DNA from: Loktanella sp. IMCC34160
GTDB taxonomy: Bacteria; Pseudomonadota; Alphaproteobacteria; Rhodobacterales; Rhodobacteraceae
Reading direction: 5' to 3'
Assembly (NCBI RefSeq): GCF_004145845.1
Contig: NZ_SELP01000002.1
Span: 620,001-684,000 of the forward strand
Length of the DNA: 64,000 bases
Shown here: positions 54,203-63,520 of the stretch, one piece after another
How positions within the stretch are numbered: position 1 is the first letter of the stretch
How the letters are laid out: each line of letters begins with the position of its first letter
Notes under the pieces: generated by a model
Told to the model about the DNA's origin: nothing
Database searches by the model: none
Seen by the model: the letters and a program-made list of their open reading frames with translations, nothing else
Translations under genes and position numbers: made by a program

Positions 54203-54278
54203 GGATTCGAACCCTCGAGACGGTTCCCCGCCTACACACTTTCCAGGCGTGCGCCTTCGACCACTCGGCCAACTGTCC
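54189..54278 (-). tRNA. tRNA-Ser (anticodon GGA)
   Basis: A 90-nt gene with CCA encoded. The acceptor stem is GGACAGT / ACTGTCC with discriminator G. The anticodon arm CGCCTGGAAAGTG gives anticodon GGA. A long variable arm and the T arm GAGGGTTCGAATCCCTC are present. Its 3' end is attR of the integrative element to its left; the tRNA sequence remains intact. Confidence 0.95.
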
Positions 54279-54402
54279 GTGGGCGGGGGTTTATCCGCAA
54301 CCTGCGTCCCTTTGCAAGGGGGCCTGCGGCGAAATTGTTGCCGTTGTATCCCGGCCCTGAAACGCACATAGTGCACTGCGCTTATCAATTGCCCGGACGA
54401 CC

Positions 54403-55542
54403 ATGACCCCGCCGCAGGACCACACAACCCAGAACCAGATCCAACGTACCTACTACAGCCGGATTCAGACCGGGGCGCTTTTGATCATCGCCTTTGCTGT
54501 GGTGCTGTTTCTGCTGGTTCAGGCGCGGTTCTTGCTGATCTCATTGGCTACCGCGATCATCCTTTTCTCGCTGACCTCGGACGTGATCAATTTCATCGCG
54601 CGGCTTCGGGTCGGACCGATCCGCATTCCGAACTGGGTGGCTTCGCTGGCCGCACTTGCCTTGATTTCGACTGCGCTGCTGCTGTTGTCGTCGATCCTTC
54701 TGGCACAGTTGAACACCGTATTGATGACCACGCTGTCCTACGCGGAACGGGCGCCATCGGCCATTGCCTCGCTGTTTCGCTGGATGGGCGAGGACGTGGA
54801 GACCGCTGTTTTGAACTCGCTTCGATCGGTCGAGGTGTCGGGCTATGTCCGGACCGTCGCCGGACAGGCAGGCAACCTGATGCAGGGGACGGTTCTGGTG
54901 ATCCTTTTCGTGGGGTTCCTGTTTGCCGAGCGCATCTGGTTTTCGACGAAGCTTACGAATTTTGTAGGCGATGGGGTGCAGGCCGAACGGGTGGGCAAGA
55001 TCATCGCCTCGATCATCCACCGGGTGAACTATTACCTGCTCGTCAAATCCGCCGTCAGCGTGATTACCGGGATCATGGTCTTTGCGGTCGCCACGGCCTT
55101 TGACCTCGAACTTGCCGTCGCCATCGGCATCCTGACCTTCGTGCTGAACTACATCCCCAACGTCGGGTCGATCGTGGCCACGGGCATGGTGGCCCTTGTG
55201 GCCTTCGTCCAGACCTCGGATCCGACGATTACCGCTGCGATCTTCGTGATCTGCGGGTTGATCCAGTTCATCAACGGCAATGTGATCGACCCGTGGATGA
55301 TGGGCCGCGCACTGCGTCTGTCGTCCTTCGGGATCATCATCAGCCTTGCCTTCTGGGGCGCGGTCTGGGGCATTCCGGGGATGTTCCTGTCGGTGCCGAT
55401 CATGGTGATGCTGCTGGTCGTCTGCAGCCACGTGCCGGCCCTGCGCCCGGTGGCGATCCTTCTATCGCGCGAAGGTCTGCCCGAACCCGAGGCAGAGCTG
55501 AACCGTGTTGCCGAGGAAATGGAACAGCGCCGCGCGTCCTAG
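54403..55542 (+). CDS. AI-2E family transporter (PerM/YhhT-like)
   Basis: A 379-residue membrane protein with about eight helices. The conserved central part VLNYIPNVGSIVATGMVALVAF and INGNVIDPWMMGRALRLSSFGIIISLAFWGAVWGIPGMFLSVPI is diagnostic. Members export AI-2 or exchange ions; the actual cargo cannot be told. It converges with the OmpR-type regulator, ends overlapping by 4 bp. Confidence 0.92.
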   Translation: MTPPQDHTTQNQIQRTYYSRIQTGALLIIAFAVVLFLLVQARFLLISLATAIILFSLTSDVINFIARLRVGPIRIPNWVASLAALALISTALLLLSSILLAQLNTVLMTTLSYAERAPSAIASLFRWMGEDVETAVLNSLRSVEVSGYVRTVAGQAGNLMQGTVLVILFVGFLFAERIWFSTKLTNFVGDGVQAERVGKIIASIIHRVNYYLLVKSAVSVITGIMVFAVATAFDLELAVAIGILTFVLNYIPNVGSIVATGMVALVAFVQTSDPTITAAIFVICGLIQFINGNVIDPWMMGRALRLSSFGIIISLAFWGAVWGIPGMFLSVPIMVMLLVVCSHVPALRPVAILLSREGLPEPEAELNRVAEEMEQRRAS

Positions 55543-56243
55543 GTCCAGTTGACCTCGCCCAGGAAGATATATCCGGCGCCGTAGATCGTCTTGATCAGGG
55601 CCGGGTTGCGCGGGTCTTCTTTCAATTTCGCGCGCAGGCGGGAGATCCGCACATCCATTGCCCGGTCGAAACTTTCCCCGGCGGTGCCGCCCAAGGTCTC
55701 TTGCATGTTCGCCCGTGAAATCAGCCGCTTTGGCGCATCAAGGAACATCCGCAGCACGGCCCCTTCGGCGTGGCTGAAGGGGGTTTCGGCGCCGGTCTCG
55801 TCGATCAGGGCGTAGCGGTCGAAATCGGCGGTCCAGCCGTTGAACCGCGCCACGCTCCCTGCCCCGCCGGCCTCTGCCGCGCCCTTGCGCAGCCGCGCCC
55901 GGACCCGGGCCACGACCTCGGCCGGGTCGAAGGGTTTGATGATGTAGTCGTCGGCACCCAATTCCAGCCCGGTGACCCTGTCCTGCACCTGCGCCCGGCC
56001 CGAGATGATGATGACCGACGCCCCCTGTTCCAGCGCCAGCCGGTGCACAAGGCTCAGCCCGTCCTTGTCCGGCAGACCAAGGTCCACAAGACAGACATCG
56101 GGGGCGGCGGTTTTCAGCGCCGCTTCAAACTCGGTCGCGCGGCCAAAGGCCAGCGTGCGGAATCCCGCATCCGTCAGCGCATCGGTCAGCATCAGCCGAA
56201 TGGCCGGTTCGTCGTCTAGGATGGTGACAAGCGGGGCGGTCAT
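55539..56243 (-). CDS. OmpR-family response regulator
   Basis: A 234-residue regulator. The receiver (VTILDDEPAIRLML; phospho-Asp in VCLVDLGLPDKDG; IIKPFDPAEVVARVRARLR) precedes an OmpR winged helix (HAEGAVLRMFLDAPKRLISRANMQETLGG, DVRISRLRAKLKEDPRNPALIKTIYGAGYIF). Its start overlaps the kinase stop by 4 bp, forming a pair. Confidence 0.95.
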   Translation of the reverse strand: MTAPLVTILDDEPAIRLMLTDALTDAGFRTLAFGRATEFEAALKTAAPDVCLVDLGLPDKDGLSLVHRLALEQGASVIIISGRAQVQDRVTGLELGADDYIIKPFDPAEVVARVRARLRKGAAEAGGAGSVARFNGWTADFDRYALIDETGAETPFSHAEGAVLRMFLDAPKRLISRANMQETLGGTAGESFDRAMDVRISRLRAKLKEDPRNPALIKTIYGAGYIFLGEVNWT

Positions 56244-58177
56244 TGGGCGGCTCCGGCCGGGTGCGGGGTGAAGACTGCGGCAATGTCCTCTGCCCCGACC
56301 GGTTTGGCAAGGACCGGGGCCAATGCGGCGGCAGCCTGTCGCAGCGGGTCCGACGGGGGCAGTGATGTCATGAAGACAACCGGCGGGCGGGCGGGGCCAA
56401 GCCGATTGAACAGGTCCACGCCCGTCTGCCCCCCTTCCAGCGACAGGTCCGATAGGATCAGTCCGATCCCATCGACACCTTCGGCGATGGCCAGCGCCTC
56501 GTCGACCGATGCGGCCTCGGCCACGGCCTGCCCGGCCCCGGTCAGGGATTGGCGAATGGTTTCGCGCAGGTCCGGGCTGTCTTCGACCAAAAGGATCAGT
56601 CCCGCCGCCTGTGGCAGGTCGCGGGCCAGCCGCAGCGGCAGGCGGATCACCACCCGCCCGCCGGTCAGCCCGTTGCCCAGATGGACCTCTCCGCCCGCCA
56701 GTTTCACCGTGTCATAGACCATCGACAGGCCCAGCCCCGACCCTTCCCCGCCCTTGGTGGTAAAGAACGGGTCAAGCGCGTGATCCAACGCCTCGTCACT
56801 GAACCCGGGCCCGGTGTCCGAGACTGAGAACTCGAGCCAGGTATCCTGCACCCGTCGCGCGGTGATGCCGATCCGCCCCTGTGTCGCGGGCCCGATGGCG
56901 TCGCGCGCGTTCAACACAAGGTTCAACAGGGCGTCCTGCACCGTTCCGGGGTCGATCATCCACGGCCCTGGACCGGCCTCGTTACGGATGTCGATGCCAA
57001 TGCCGTCCGGCAGGGACGGACTGGCCAGCGTTTCCATATCGCGCAGGAAGAGGTCCAGATCGGTGGCCTGAAGTTTCAACTGCCGCCGCCCCGTCATATC
57101 CGCGATCCGGTGCAGCAGCGTCCCCCCGCGCCGGGCCGCCGACAGGGTGGCCGACACCAGCGCCCCGGCCTCCTCGGGCAAGTCCATCTTCTGCAGTTTG
57201 CCCTGCATCCCAAGGATGATCGTCAGAAGATTGGAAAAATCATGGGCAAGGCCCGATGTCAGTTGTGCCGCCAATTCCCGTTTCCGGGTCTGCTGAAGCG
57301 CGACGCGGGCCTGCGTTTCCTCGGTCACGTCCATCGACAGGATATAGACCCCGTCGATCCCGCCATCGCTGTCCGTGTCCGGGGTGAAGGCCACCCTGAT
57401 CCGGCGCGAGCTTAGCGCGTCGGTAAACTCGAACACGTTCGGGTTGCCCGCAAAGGCCGCGGACAGGTGCGGTTCGATCCGGGTATAGGCCTGCGCCCCA
57501 AGGGTTTCCGCGATATGCCGCCCAAGAATGTCCGAGGGCCGGCCCGGCATCACCGACGACAGGCGACGGTTGGAATAGGTATAACGGCGGTCCAGATCCA
57601 CATGGGCGATATGGGCCGGCATCATTTCCGTGGTCAGGCGGGTCCGGGCCTCGATCTCGGTCAATTCGCGCTTGGCCTCTTCCAACTGCGCGATGGTGCT
57701 TTCCAGCGCCCGGTTAGTCGACGACAGTTCGGCGGCATAGCTGGACAGCTGGTCCGACAGCTCCTCGGACCTTGCCTGCAACAGCGCCTCGTGCCGCCGG
57801 GTGTTGGTGATATCGGTATAGACGGTCACCCAGCCGCCCTGTTGCAACGGTGCGCCTTCGACGCTGATCACCCGGCCATTGGCGCGGGTCCGTTCCATGT
57901 AATGCGGCTCGAACGCCCGGGCGAGGTTGACGCGGTCGGCGACAAAGTCGTCGATATCCCCGATCTCGCCATACTCGCCCCGCTCCGCCAGATAACGGAT
58001 CACCTCGGCAAAGCTGACCCCATCGCGGGCGAACCGGTCCGGCAGGTCGAACATCTCCAGCATCCGGCGGTTGGCCACCACCAGCCGCAGGTCGCTGTCG
58101 AATATGGAAATGGCCTGCTGAATCAGGTTCAGCCCGGACATCATCAGCGCCGATCTGTCTGGCTTGGCTCGCGGCAT
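56240..58177 (-). CDS. PAS-domain hybrid histidine kinase
   Basis: A 645-residue cytoplasmic kinase without clear membrane helices. The order is an N-terminal PAS-7-type domain (NLIQQAISIFDSDLRLVVANRRMLEMFDLP), a coiled coil (about 130-185), a second PAS, HisKA with the His in TSGLAHDFSNLLTIILG, HATPase (DTGPGFS, GGEGSGLGLSMVYD), then a C-terminal receiver (LILLVEDSPDLRETI, Asp in LILSDLSLEG). It is divergent from the acyl-CoA synthetase/ABC operon, which it may regulate through the OmpR-type partner. Confidence 0.92.
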   Translation of the reverse strand: MPRAKPDRSALMMSGLNLIQQAISIFDSDLRLVVANRRMLEMFDLPDRFARDGVSFAEVIRYLAERGEYGEIGDIDDFVADRVNLARAFEPHYMERTRANGRVISVEGAPLQQGGWVTVYTDITNTRRHEALLQARSEELSDQLSSYAAELSSTNRALESTIAQLEEAKRELTEIEARTRLTTEMMPAHIAHVDLDRRYTYSNRRLSSVMPGRPSDILGRHIAETLGAQAYTRIEPHLSAAFAGNPNVFEFTDALSSRRIRVAFTPDTDSDGGIDGVYILSMDVTEETQARVALQQTRKRELAAQLTSGLAHDFSNLLTIILGMQGKLQKMDLPEEAGALVSATLSAARRGGTLLHRIADMTGRRQLKLQATDLDLFLRDMETLASPSLPDGIGIDIRNEAGPGPWMIDPGTVQDALLNLVLNARDAIGPATQGRIGITARRVQDTWLEFSVSDTGPGFSDEALDHALDPFFTTKGGEGSGLGLSMVYDTVKLAGGEVHLGNGLTGGRVVIRLPLRLARDLPQAAGLILLVEDSPDLRETIRQSLTGAGQAVAEAASVDEALAIAEGVDGIGLILSDLSLEGGQTGVDLFNRLGPARPPVVFMTSLPPSDPLRQAAAALAPVLAKPVGAEDIAAVFTPHPAGAAQ

Positions 58178-58364
58178 GGCGGTTCCTTCCCTGCAACATG
58201 GCTAGCACCGGCCCCCTGCCCCGCCAAGCCAAAGGTCGGGGTAACCGCCTGCTGTTACAATTCGTTAGGATTGGGAAAACATCGCGCAAGAATCGGGCGT
58301 CAGCCTGCAAGCCGACCGGACAAGCGGGAAGAGGAGCCCGCCCCGGCAAAGGGAGGATCAAGAC

Positions 58365-60335
58365 TTGGCCGACGCCACTGTCGGCGCAGGAGACGGGCAT
58401 CTGTCCGTTCCGGCGCTTCTGCATCACAACGCCACCCGGCACGGGGACAAAGCCGCCTACCGGGAAAAGGAATATGGGGTCTGGCAGAACTGGACCTGGG
58501 CCCAGACCGAGAAAGAGGTCGAGGCGCTGGCGCTTGGCCTGATCAACCTCGGTGTTAACAAAGGCGACTTCATCGCGATCATCGGGCGCAACCGCCCCTA
58601 TCTGTATTGGGCCATGGTCGCGGCGCAATCGGTGGGCGCGGTCCCGGTGCCGCTCTATCAGGACGCGGTCGCCGAAGAGATGGCCTATGTGCTGGATCAC
58701 TGCGGCGCGCGCTTCGTGGTGGCGGGCGATCAGGAACAGGTCGACAAGGTGCTGGAGATTCAGGACCGACTGTCGAACCTTGAACATATGATCTACCTTG
58801 ATCCTCGGGGGATGCGGAAATACGATCACAGCCGGTTGCATGAATATTCCCACGTGCAGGAGCAGGGGCGCGCCGCGCGCGACGAACTGACCCCCGAACT
58901 GGAACGCCGCCGGTCGGCGCTGGGCTACGACGATACCTGTGTGATGCTTTACACATCGGGGACGACGGGCAAGCCCAAGGGCGTGGTCCTGTCGAACCGC
59001 AACATCATCGAAACCGCCAAGGCGAGTTCGGAATTCGACCACCTGCGGGCGGGCGACGAAGTTCTGGCCTATCTGCCGATGGCGTGGGTCGGTGATTTCA
59101 TCTTTTCCATCGGACAGGCCTATTGGACGGGGTTCTGCGTGAACTGCCCCGAAAGCCCGGACACGATGATGACCGACCTCAAGGAAATCGGGCCGACCTA
59201 CTACTTTGCCCCGCCCCGGATTTTCGAAACCCAGCTGACCAGCGTCATGATCCGGATGGAGGACGCAGGTAAATTCAAGCAATGGCTGTTCCGCCACTTC
59301 ATGGCCCATGCCCGCAAGGTCGGCCCCGCCATACTTGACGGCAAACCGGTGGGTATCTGGGACCGGTTTAAATACGCGCTGGGCGAGGTGGCGATCTACG
59401 GGCCGCTTAAGAACACCCTCGGCTTTGGCCGGGTGCGCGTGGGCTATACGGCGGGCGAGGCGATCGGGCCGGAGATTTTCGATTTCTACCGCTCGCTCGG
59501 GATCAACCTGAAACAGCTTTATGGCCAGACCGAAGCGTCGGTCTTCATCACCCAGCAACCCGATGGCGAGGTCCGGTCCGATACCGTGGGCGTGCCCTCG
59601 CCCGGCGTGGAAATCCGGATCGCCGAGAACGGAGAGGTCTTCTACCGTTCTGCCGGCACCTTCGTGGAATACTACAAGAACCCCGAAAGCACCGCCGACA
59701 CCAAGGATCCGGAAGGCTGGGTCGCCACGGGCGACGCGGGCTTTATCGAAGAGGGCAGCGGCCATCTGCGGATCATCGACCGGGCCAAGGACGTGGGCCA
59801 GATGGCCGACGGCCGGTTGTTCGCGCCCAAGTATGTTGAAAACAAGCTGAAGTTCTTCCCCAACATCCTTGAGGCCGTCGTCTTTGGCGCAGACCGCGAA
59901 ACCTGCACCGCCTTCATCAACATCGACCTGACCGCCGTTGGCAACTGGGCCGAACGCAACAATATCGCCTATGCCTCTTATCAGGAGCTGGCCGGCCACC
60001 CCCGCGTGCTGGAAACCATCCAGGCCCATGTGGAAGAGGTGAACGCCAGCGTGGCCGAGGACGATATGCTGTCGGGCTGCCAGATCCACCGCTTCCTTGT
60101 GCTGCACAAGGAGCTGGACGCTGACGACGGCGAATTGACCCGCACCCGCAAGGTGCGCCGCAAGATCATCGCCGAGAAGTTCGATGACCTTGTCACCGCG
60201 CTCTATGACGGGTCGGACAGCATCTATACCGAAACCGAAGTGACCTATGAAGACGGGCGCAAGGGCAAGATCCGGGCAACGTTGGAAATCCGCGACGCCA
60301 AGGTTGTGCCCACCGCCGGAAAGGCCGCCGCATGA
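58365..60335 (+). CDS. AMP-dependent acyl-CoA synthetase (long-chain FadD-like)
   Basis: A 656-residue adenylate-forming enzyme. The P-loop is CVMLYTSGTTGKPKGVVLSNRNI (about 191-213), followed by GYTAGEAIGPEIFDFYRSLGINLKQLYGQTEASVF and WVATGDAGFIEEGSGHLRIIDRAKDVG. It activates a carboxylic acid as CoA thioester. A TTG start at 58365 is supported by GGGAGG 9 nt before it. Its stop overlaps the livG start, tying it to a branched-chain-type transporter, so its acid is probably imported by that system (inference). Confidence 0.9.
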   Translation: MADATVGAGDGHLSVPALLHHNATRHGDKAAYREKEYGVWQNWTWAQTEKEVEALALGLINLGVNKGDFIAIIGRNRPYLYWAMVAAQSVGAVPVPLYQDAVAEEMAYVLDHCGARFVVAGDQEQVDKVLEIQDRLSNLEHMIYLDPRGMRKYDHSRLHEYSHVQEQGRAARDELTPELERRRSALGYDDTCVMLYTSGTTGKPKGVVLSNRNIIETAKASSEFDHLRAGDEVLAYLPMAWVGDFIFSIGQAYWTGFCVNCPESPDTMMTDLKEIGPTYYFAPPRIFETQLTSVMIRMEDAGKFKQWLFRHFMAHARKVGPAILDGKPVGIWDRFKYALGEVAIYGPLKNTLGFGRVRVGYTAGEAIGPEIFDFYRSLGINLKQLYGQTEASVFITQQPDGEVRSDTVGVPSPGVEIRIAENGEVFYRSAGTFVEYYKNPESTADTKDPEGWVATGDAGFIEEGSGHLRIIDRAKDVGQMADGRLFAPKYVENKLKFFPNILEAVVFGADRETCTAFINIDLTAVGNWAERNNIAYASYQELAGHPRVLETIQAHVEEVNASVAEDDMLSGCQIHRFLVLHKELDADDGELTRTRKVRRKIIAEKFDDLVTALYDGSDSIYTETEVTYEDGRKGKIRATLEIRDAKVVPTAGKAAA

Positions 60336-61150
60336 CGACGACAGCGCCCGAGACAACCACCACCGCCGACGGCCGCACCATTGGTCCCGTGGTGATGGAG
60401 ATGAAGAACATCACCCTACGCTTTGGCGGGGTGGCGGCGATCACCGATATCTCTTTCGACATCCGCGAGGGCGAGATCCGCGCCATCATCGGCCCGAACG
60501 GCGCCGGGAAATCGTCGATGCTGAACGTCATCTCGGGCTTCTACACCCCGCAAGAGGGCGAGGTTTGGTACAAGGGGGCGCCCCGTCCGCCGATGAAACC
60601 CTACGAGGTCGCCCGTCAGGGCATCGCCCGCACCTTCCAGAACATCGCCCTGTTCGAAGGGATGACCGTGCTGGACAACGTCATGACCGGACGGCTGACC
60701 CATATGCACACGCCCATCTGGCGGCAGGCGATCTGGAAAGGTCGGGCCGAGCAAGAGGAGATCGCCAACCGCGAGGTTTGCGAGAAGGTCATCGACTTCC
60801 TTGAGATTCAGCACATCCGCAAAACGCCGGTCGCCCGCCTGCCCTATGGGTTGAAAAAGCGGGTCGAACTGGCCCGCGCGCTGGCGGCTGAACCGTCGCT
60901 TCTGCTGCTGGACGAACCGATGGCGGGGATGAACGTCGAAGAGAAAGAGGACATGAGCCGCTTCATCCTCGACGTGAATGATGAATTCGGCACCACCATC
61001 GCCCTGATCGAACATGATATGGGCGTGGTCATGGACCTGTCCGACCGGGTGGTGGTGATGGATTACGGCAAGAAGATCGGCGACGGCACCCCCGACGAGG
61101 TGCGCAACAATCAGGACGTGATCGACGCCTATCTCGGCGTGGAACATTAA
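60332..61150 (+). CDS. livG: Branched-chain-type ABC transporter ATP-binding protein (LivG-like)
   Basis: A 272-residue ATPase with Walker A GPNGAGKSS, Q-loop RTFQNIALFEGMTVLDNVMTG, Walker B LLLLDEPMAGMNVEEKEDMSRFI and the LivG-type end NNQDVIDAYLG. The ABC signature is modified (RLPYGLKKRVELARAL), as usual in LivG. It overlaps the synthetase gene by 4 bp. The partner livF is not in the window. Confidence 0.92.
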   Translation: MTTTAPETTTTADGRTIGPVVMEMKNITLRFGGVAAITDISFDIREGEIRAIIGPNGAGKSSMLNVISGFYTPQEGEVWYKGAPRPPMKPYEVARQGIARTFQNIALFEGMTVLDNVMTGRLTHMHTPIWRQAIWKGRAEQEEIANREVCEKVIDFLEIQHIRKTPVARLPYGLKKRVELARALAAEPSLLLLDEPMAGMNVEEKEDMSRFILDVNDEFGTTIALIEHDMGVVMDLSDRVVVMDYGKKIGDGTPDEVRNNQDVIDAYLGVEH

Positions 61151-61160
61151 GGGGACGGAT

Positions 61161-62120
61161 ATGGAGCTACTCTACAAAATCTTCATCGCACCGTTTCAGG
61201 ACATGGCCGCCGCGCCGGACTTCCTGATGCAGGTGCTGTGGGAGGGGCTGGTCTCCGGCGTGCTCTATGCGCTGATCGCGCTGGGCTTCGTCCTGATCTT
61301 CCGGTCGTCCCGCATCTTCAACTTTGCCCAAGGAATCATGGTGGTCTTCGCCGCCCTGACGCTGGTGGGTTTTCACGCCATGGGCATCCCGGCCTATGTC
61401 TCGGTCGCGCTGACGCTGGTGGTGATGTTCGGCCTTGCGGTCGGGATCGAACGGGTGGTTCTGCGCCCGCTGGTGGGCCAGCCCGATATCATCCTGTTCA
61501 TGGCGACGATCGGGATCACCCTGTTCCTGATCGGGTCGGGCGAATTGATCTTCGGCGGCGAAAACAAGCGGATGATCACCGAAGAACTGGGCATTCCCAC
61601 GGGGGCCTTCGAATTCAACCCCTTCGACGGTCTGCTGCTTCTGGAGCAGAAGGACGTGACCGCCGTGATCGGGGCGGTGGCGCTGGTGATCGGGCTATTG
61701 TTGTTCCTGAACAAGACCCGCATGGGCCGCGCCATCCGCGCGCTGGGCGATGACAGTCAGGCGGCGCTGTCGGTCGGCATCTCGCAGCGCACCGTCTGGG
61801 TCATGGTCTGGTTCATCGCCGGGGTCATCGCGCTGGTCACGGGCATCGTCTGGGGGGCCCGCGCGGGCGTGTCCTTCGCGCTGGAAGTCATCGCCTACAA
61901 GGCGCTGCCGGTGCTGATGCTGGGCGGATTGGAATCGATCACCGGGGCGATCGTCGGCGGGCTGATGATCGGGATGATGGAAAAGCTGTTCGAGATTTAC
62001 TGGGGTCAGCCGCTTTTGGGCGGCGGCACCGAAAGCTGGTTCGCCTTCGTCCTTGCCCTTCTGGTGCTGCTGTTCCGGCCGCAGGGCCTGTTCGGCGAAA
62101 AGATCATTGAGCGGGTGTAA
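61161..62120 (+). CDS. livH: Branched-chain-type ABC transporter permease (LivH-like)
   Basis: A 319-residue membrane protein with about eight helices. GVLYALIALGFVLIFRSSRIFNFAQGIMVVFAAL is the LivH signature start, with RMGRAIRALGDDSQAALSVGI and GGLESITGAIVGGL. It forms the channel with LivM. Confidence 0.94.
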   Translation: MELLYKIFIAPFQDMAAAPDFLMQVLWEGLVSGVLYALIALGFVLIFRSSRIFNFAQGIMVVFAALTLVGFHAMGIPAYVSVALTLVVMFGLAVGIERVVLRPLVGQPDIILFMATIGITLFLIGSGELIFGGENKRMITEELGIPTGAFEFNPFDGLLLLEQKDVTAVIGAVALVIGLLLFLNKTRMGRAIRALGDDSQAALSVGISQRTVWVMVWFIAGVIALVTGIVWGARAGVSFALEVIAYKALPVLMLGGLESITGAIVGGLMIGMMEKLFEIYWGQPLLGGGTESWFAFVLALLVLLFRPQGLFGEKIIERV

Positions 62121-62124
62121 GGAT

Positions 62125-62376
62125 ATGGCAAAGCTTATCGCACTCCTTAACGTGGTGGCGTGGTCCGGGTTCTGGGCCTTTGGCTACCTTGCCTTCACCG
62201 CCGACCCGTCGGCGCCGGGCACGATGGTCACCGCCGCCGTGCTGGCCTTTGTCGGCGCCGCATTGGGCATCTGGGCCTATTTCTGGCTGATCCGCCATTC
62301 CGAGGCGACGGGATACGCCCGGCCCTCGAACCGGGTTCAGCCCGAACACCTGCGCGAAAATGGGGGAGACGCCTGA
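62125..62376 (+). CDS. Small two-helix membrane protein within the liv-type operon
   Basis: An 83-residue protein starting MAKLIALLNVVAWSGFWAFGYLAF, with a second helix VTAAVLAFVGAALGIWAYFWLI and a charged tail. It lies between livH and livM, with an AAGGA site before it and a TGATG overlap with livM. A dedicated accessory subunit is possible. No family recognised. Confidence 0.7.
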   Translation: MAKLIALLNVVAWSGFWAFGYLAFTADPSAPGTMVTAAVLAFVGAALGIWAYFWLIRHSEATGYARPSNRVQPEHLRENGGDA

Positions 62377-63452
62377 TGCTGTACCGCACGTCCGGCCAGT
62401 TCAAGACCACCTACAAGGCCGATCAGGCGCTGTTCCCGGTCCGTCAGGATGCGATCCTGCTGGGGTTCATCCTGATCCTCGCCTGGGCGGTCTTTCCGCT
62501 CATGGCCTCTGAATTCACCTTTCAGGCCCTGCTGATCCCGGTGCTGGTCTATGCGCTGGCGGCGATGGGGCTAAACATCCTGACGGGCTATGCAGGGCAA
62601 CTTAGCCTTGGGACAGCGGCCTTCATGGGCGTGGGCGCCTACGCCTGCTACAAGCTGATCACGATCTTTCCGGGGATGAACATCGTCGTCGCGATCCTTC
62701 TGTCCGGGGTTTTCTCGGCCGGGGTTGGGGTGCTGTTCGGCCTGCCTTCGCTGCGGATCAAGGGGTTCTATCTGGCCATTGCCACGCTGGCGGCGCAGTT
62801 CTTCCTTGTCTGGACGTTCGAGGAATGGGCCTGGCTTTACAACTACAACGCCTCGGGCGCGATCCAGGTGCCGAACGTGGAAATGTTCGGGACAATGGTG
62901 GCCGGCCCGCTGGCGACCTCGACCACGCAATATTACCTTGTGCTGGCGATCGTGACGGTGATGACCATCGTCTGCATCAACCTGACACGCGGCACCCAAG
63001 GGCGGACGTGGAAAGCCACGCGTGACATGGACATTGCGGCGGAACTGATCGGGATCAACCTGCTGAAGTCCAAACTGACCGCCTTCGCCGTGTCCTCCTA
63101 TATCGTGGGGGTTGCGGGTGCCCTGTTCGTCTTCATGTGGCGGGGCGCGGCAGAGCCGAACCTCTTCTCGATCTCGCTGTCCTTCCGCATCCTGTTCATC
63201 GCCATCATCGGCGGGCTGGGGTCGATCCTTGGCAACTACCTTGGCGCGATCCTCATCGTGGCCCTGCCGGTGGTGCTCAACACCCTGCCCCACACGCTGG
63301 GGATCGAAATCTCCTCGGCCACGGTCGAACATCTGAATATCATGATCGTGGGGGCGCTGATCGTGTTCTTCCTGATCATCGAACCGCACGGTCTGGCCCG
63401 CCTCTGGGCGCTGATCCGCGAGAAACTCATCATCTGGCCGTTCCCGCATTAG
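62376..63452 (+). CDS. livM: Branched-chain-type ABC transporter permease (LivM-like)
   Basis: A 358-residue membrane protein with about ten helices. AAMGLNILTGYAGQLSLGTAAFMGVGAYA is the LivM signature, with RTWKATRDMDIAAELIGINLLKSKLTAFAVSSYIVGVAGAL. ATG 62376 overlaps the preceding stop (TGATG). Confidence 0.94.
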   Translation: MLYRTSGQFKTTYKADQALFPVRQDAILLGFILILAWAVFPLMASEFTFQALLIPVLVYALAAMGLNILTGYAGQLSLGTAAFMGVGAYACYKLITIFPGMNIVVAILLSGVFSAGVGVLFGLPSLRIKGFYLAIATLAAQFFLVWTFEEWAWLYNYNASGAIQVPNVEMFGTMVAGPLATSTTQYYLVLAIVTVMTIVCINLTRGTQGRTWKATRDMDIAAELIGINLLKSKLTAFAVSSYIVGVAGALFVFMWRGAAEPNLFSISLSFRILFIAIIGGLGSILGNYLGAILIVALPVVLNTLPHTLGIEISSATVEHLNIMIVGALIVFFLIIEPHGLARLWALIREKLIIWPFPH

Positions 63453-63520
63453 GCGGGGGCGACCCACCAAGAAGACCAAGAAACAAACGACAACGTCAGA
63501 TAATCCATGGGAGGAAACCA

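Noticed and set aside
57714-60356. 880-codon open frame antisense to the acyl-CoA synthetase
   Set aside because: It reads through the divergent promoter region and overlaps two strong genes; a codon-bias artefact.
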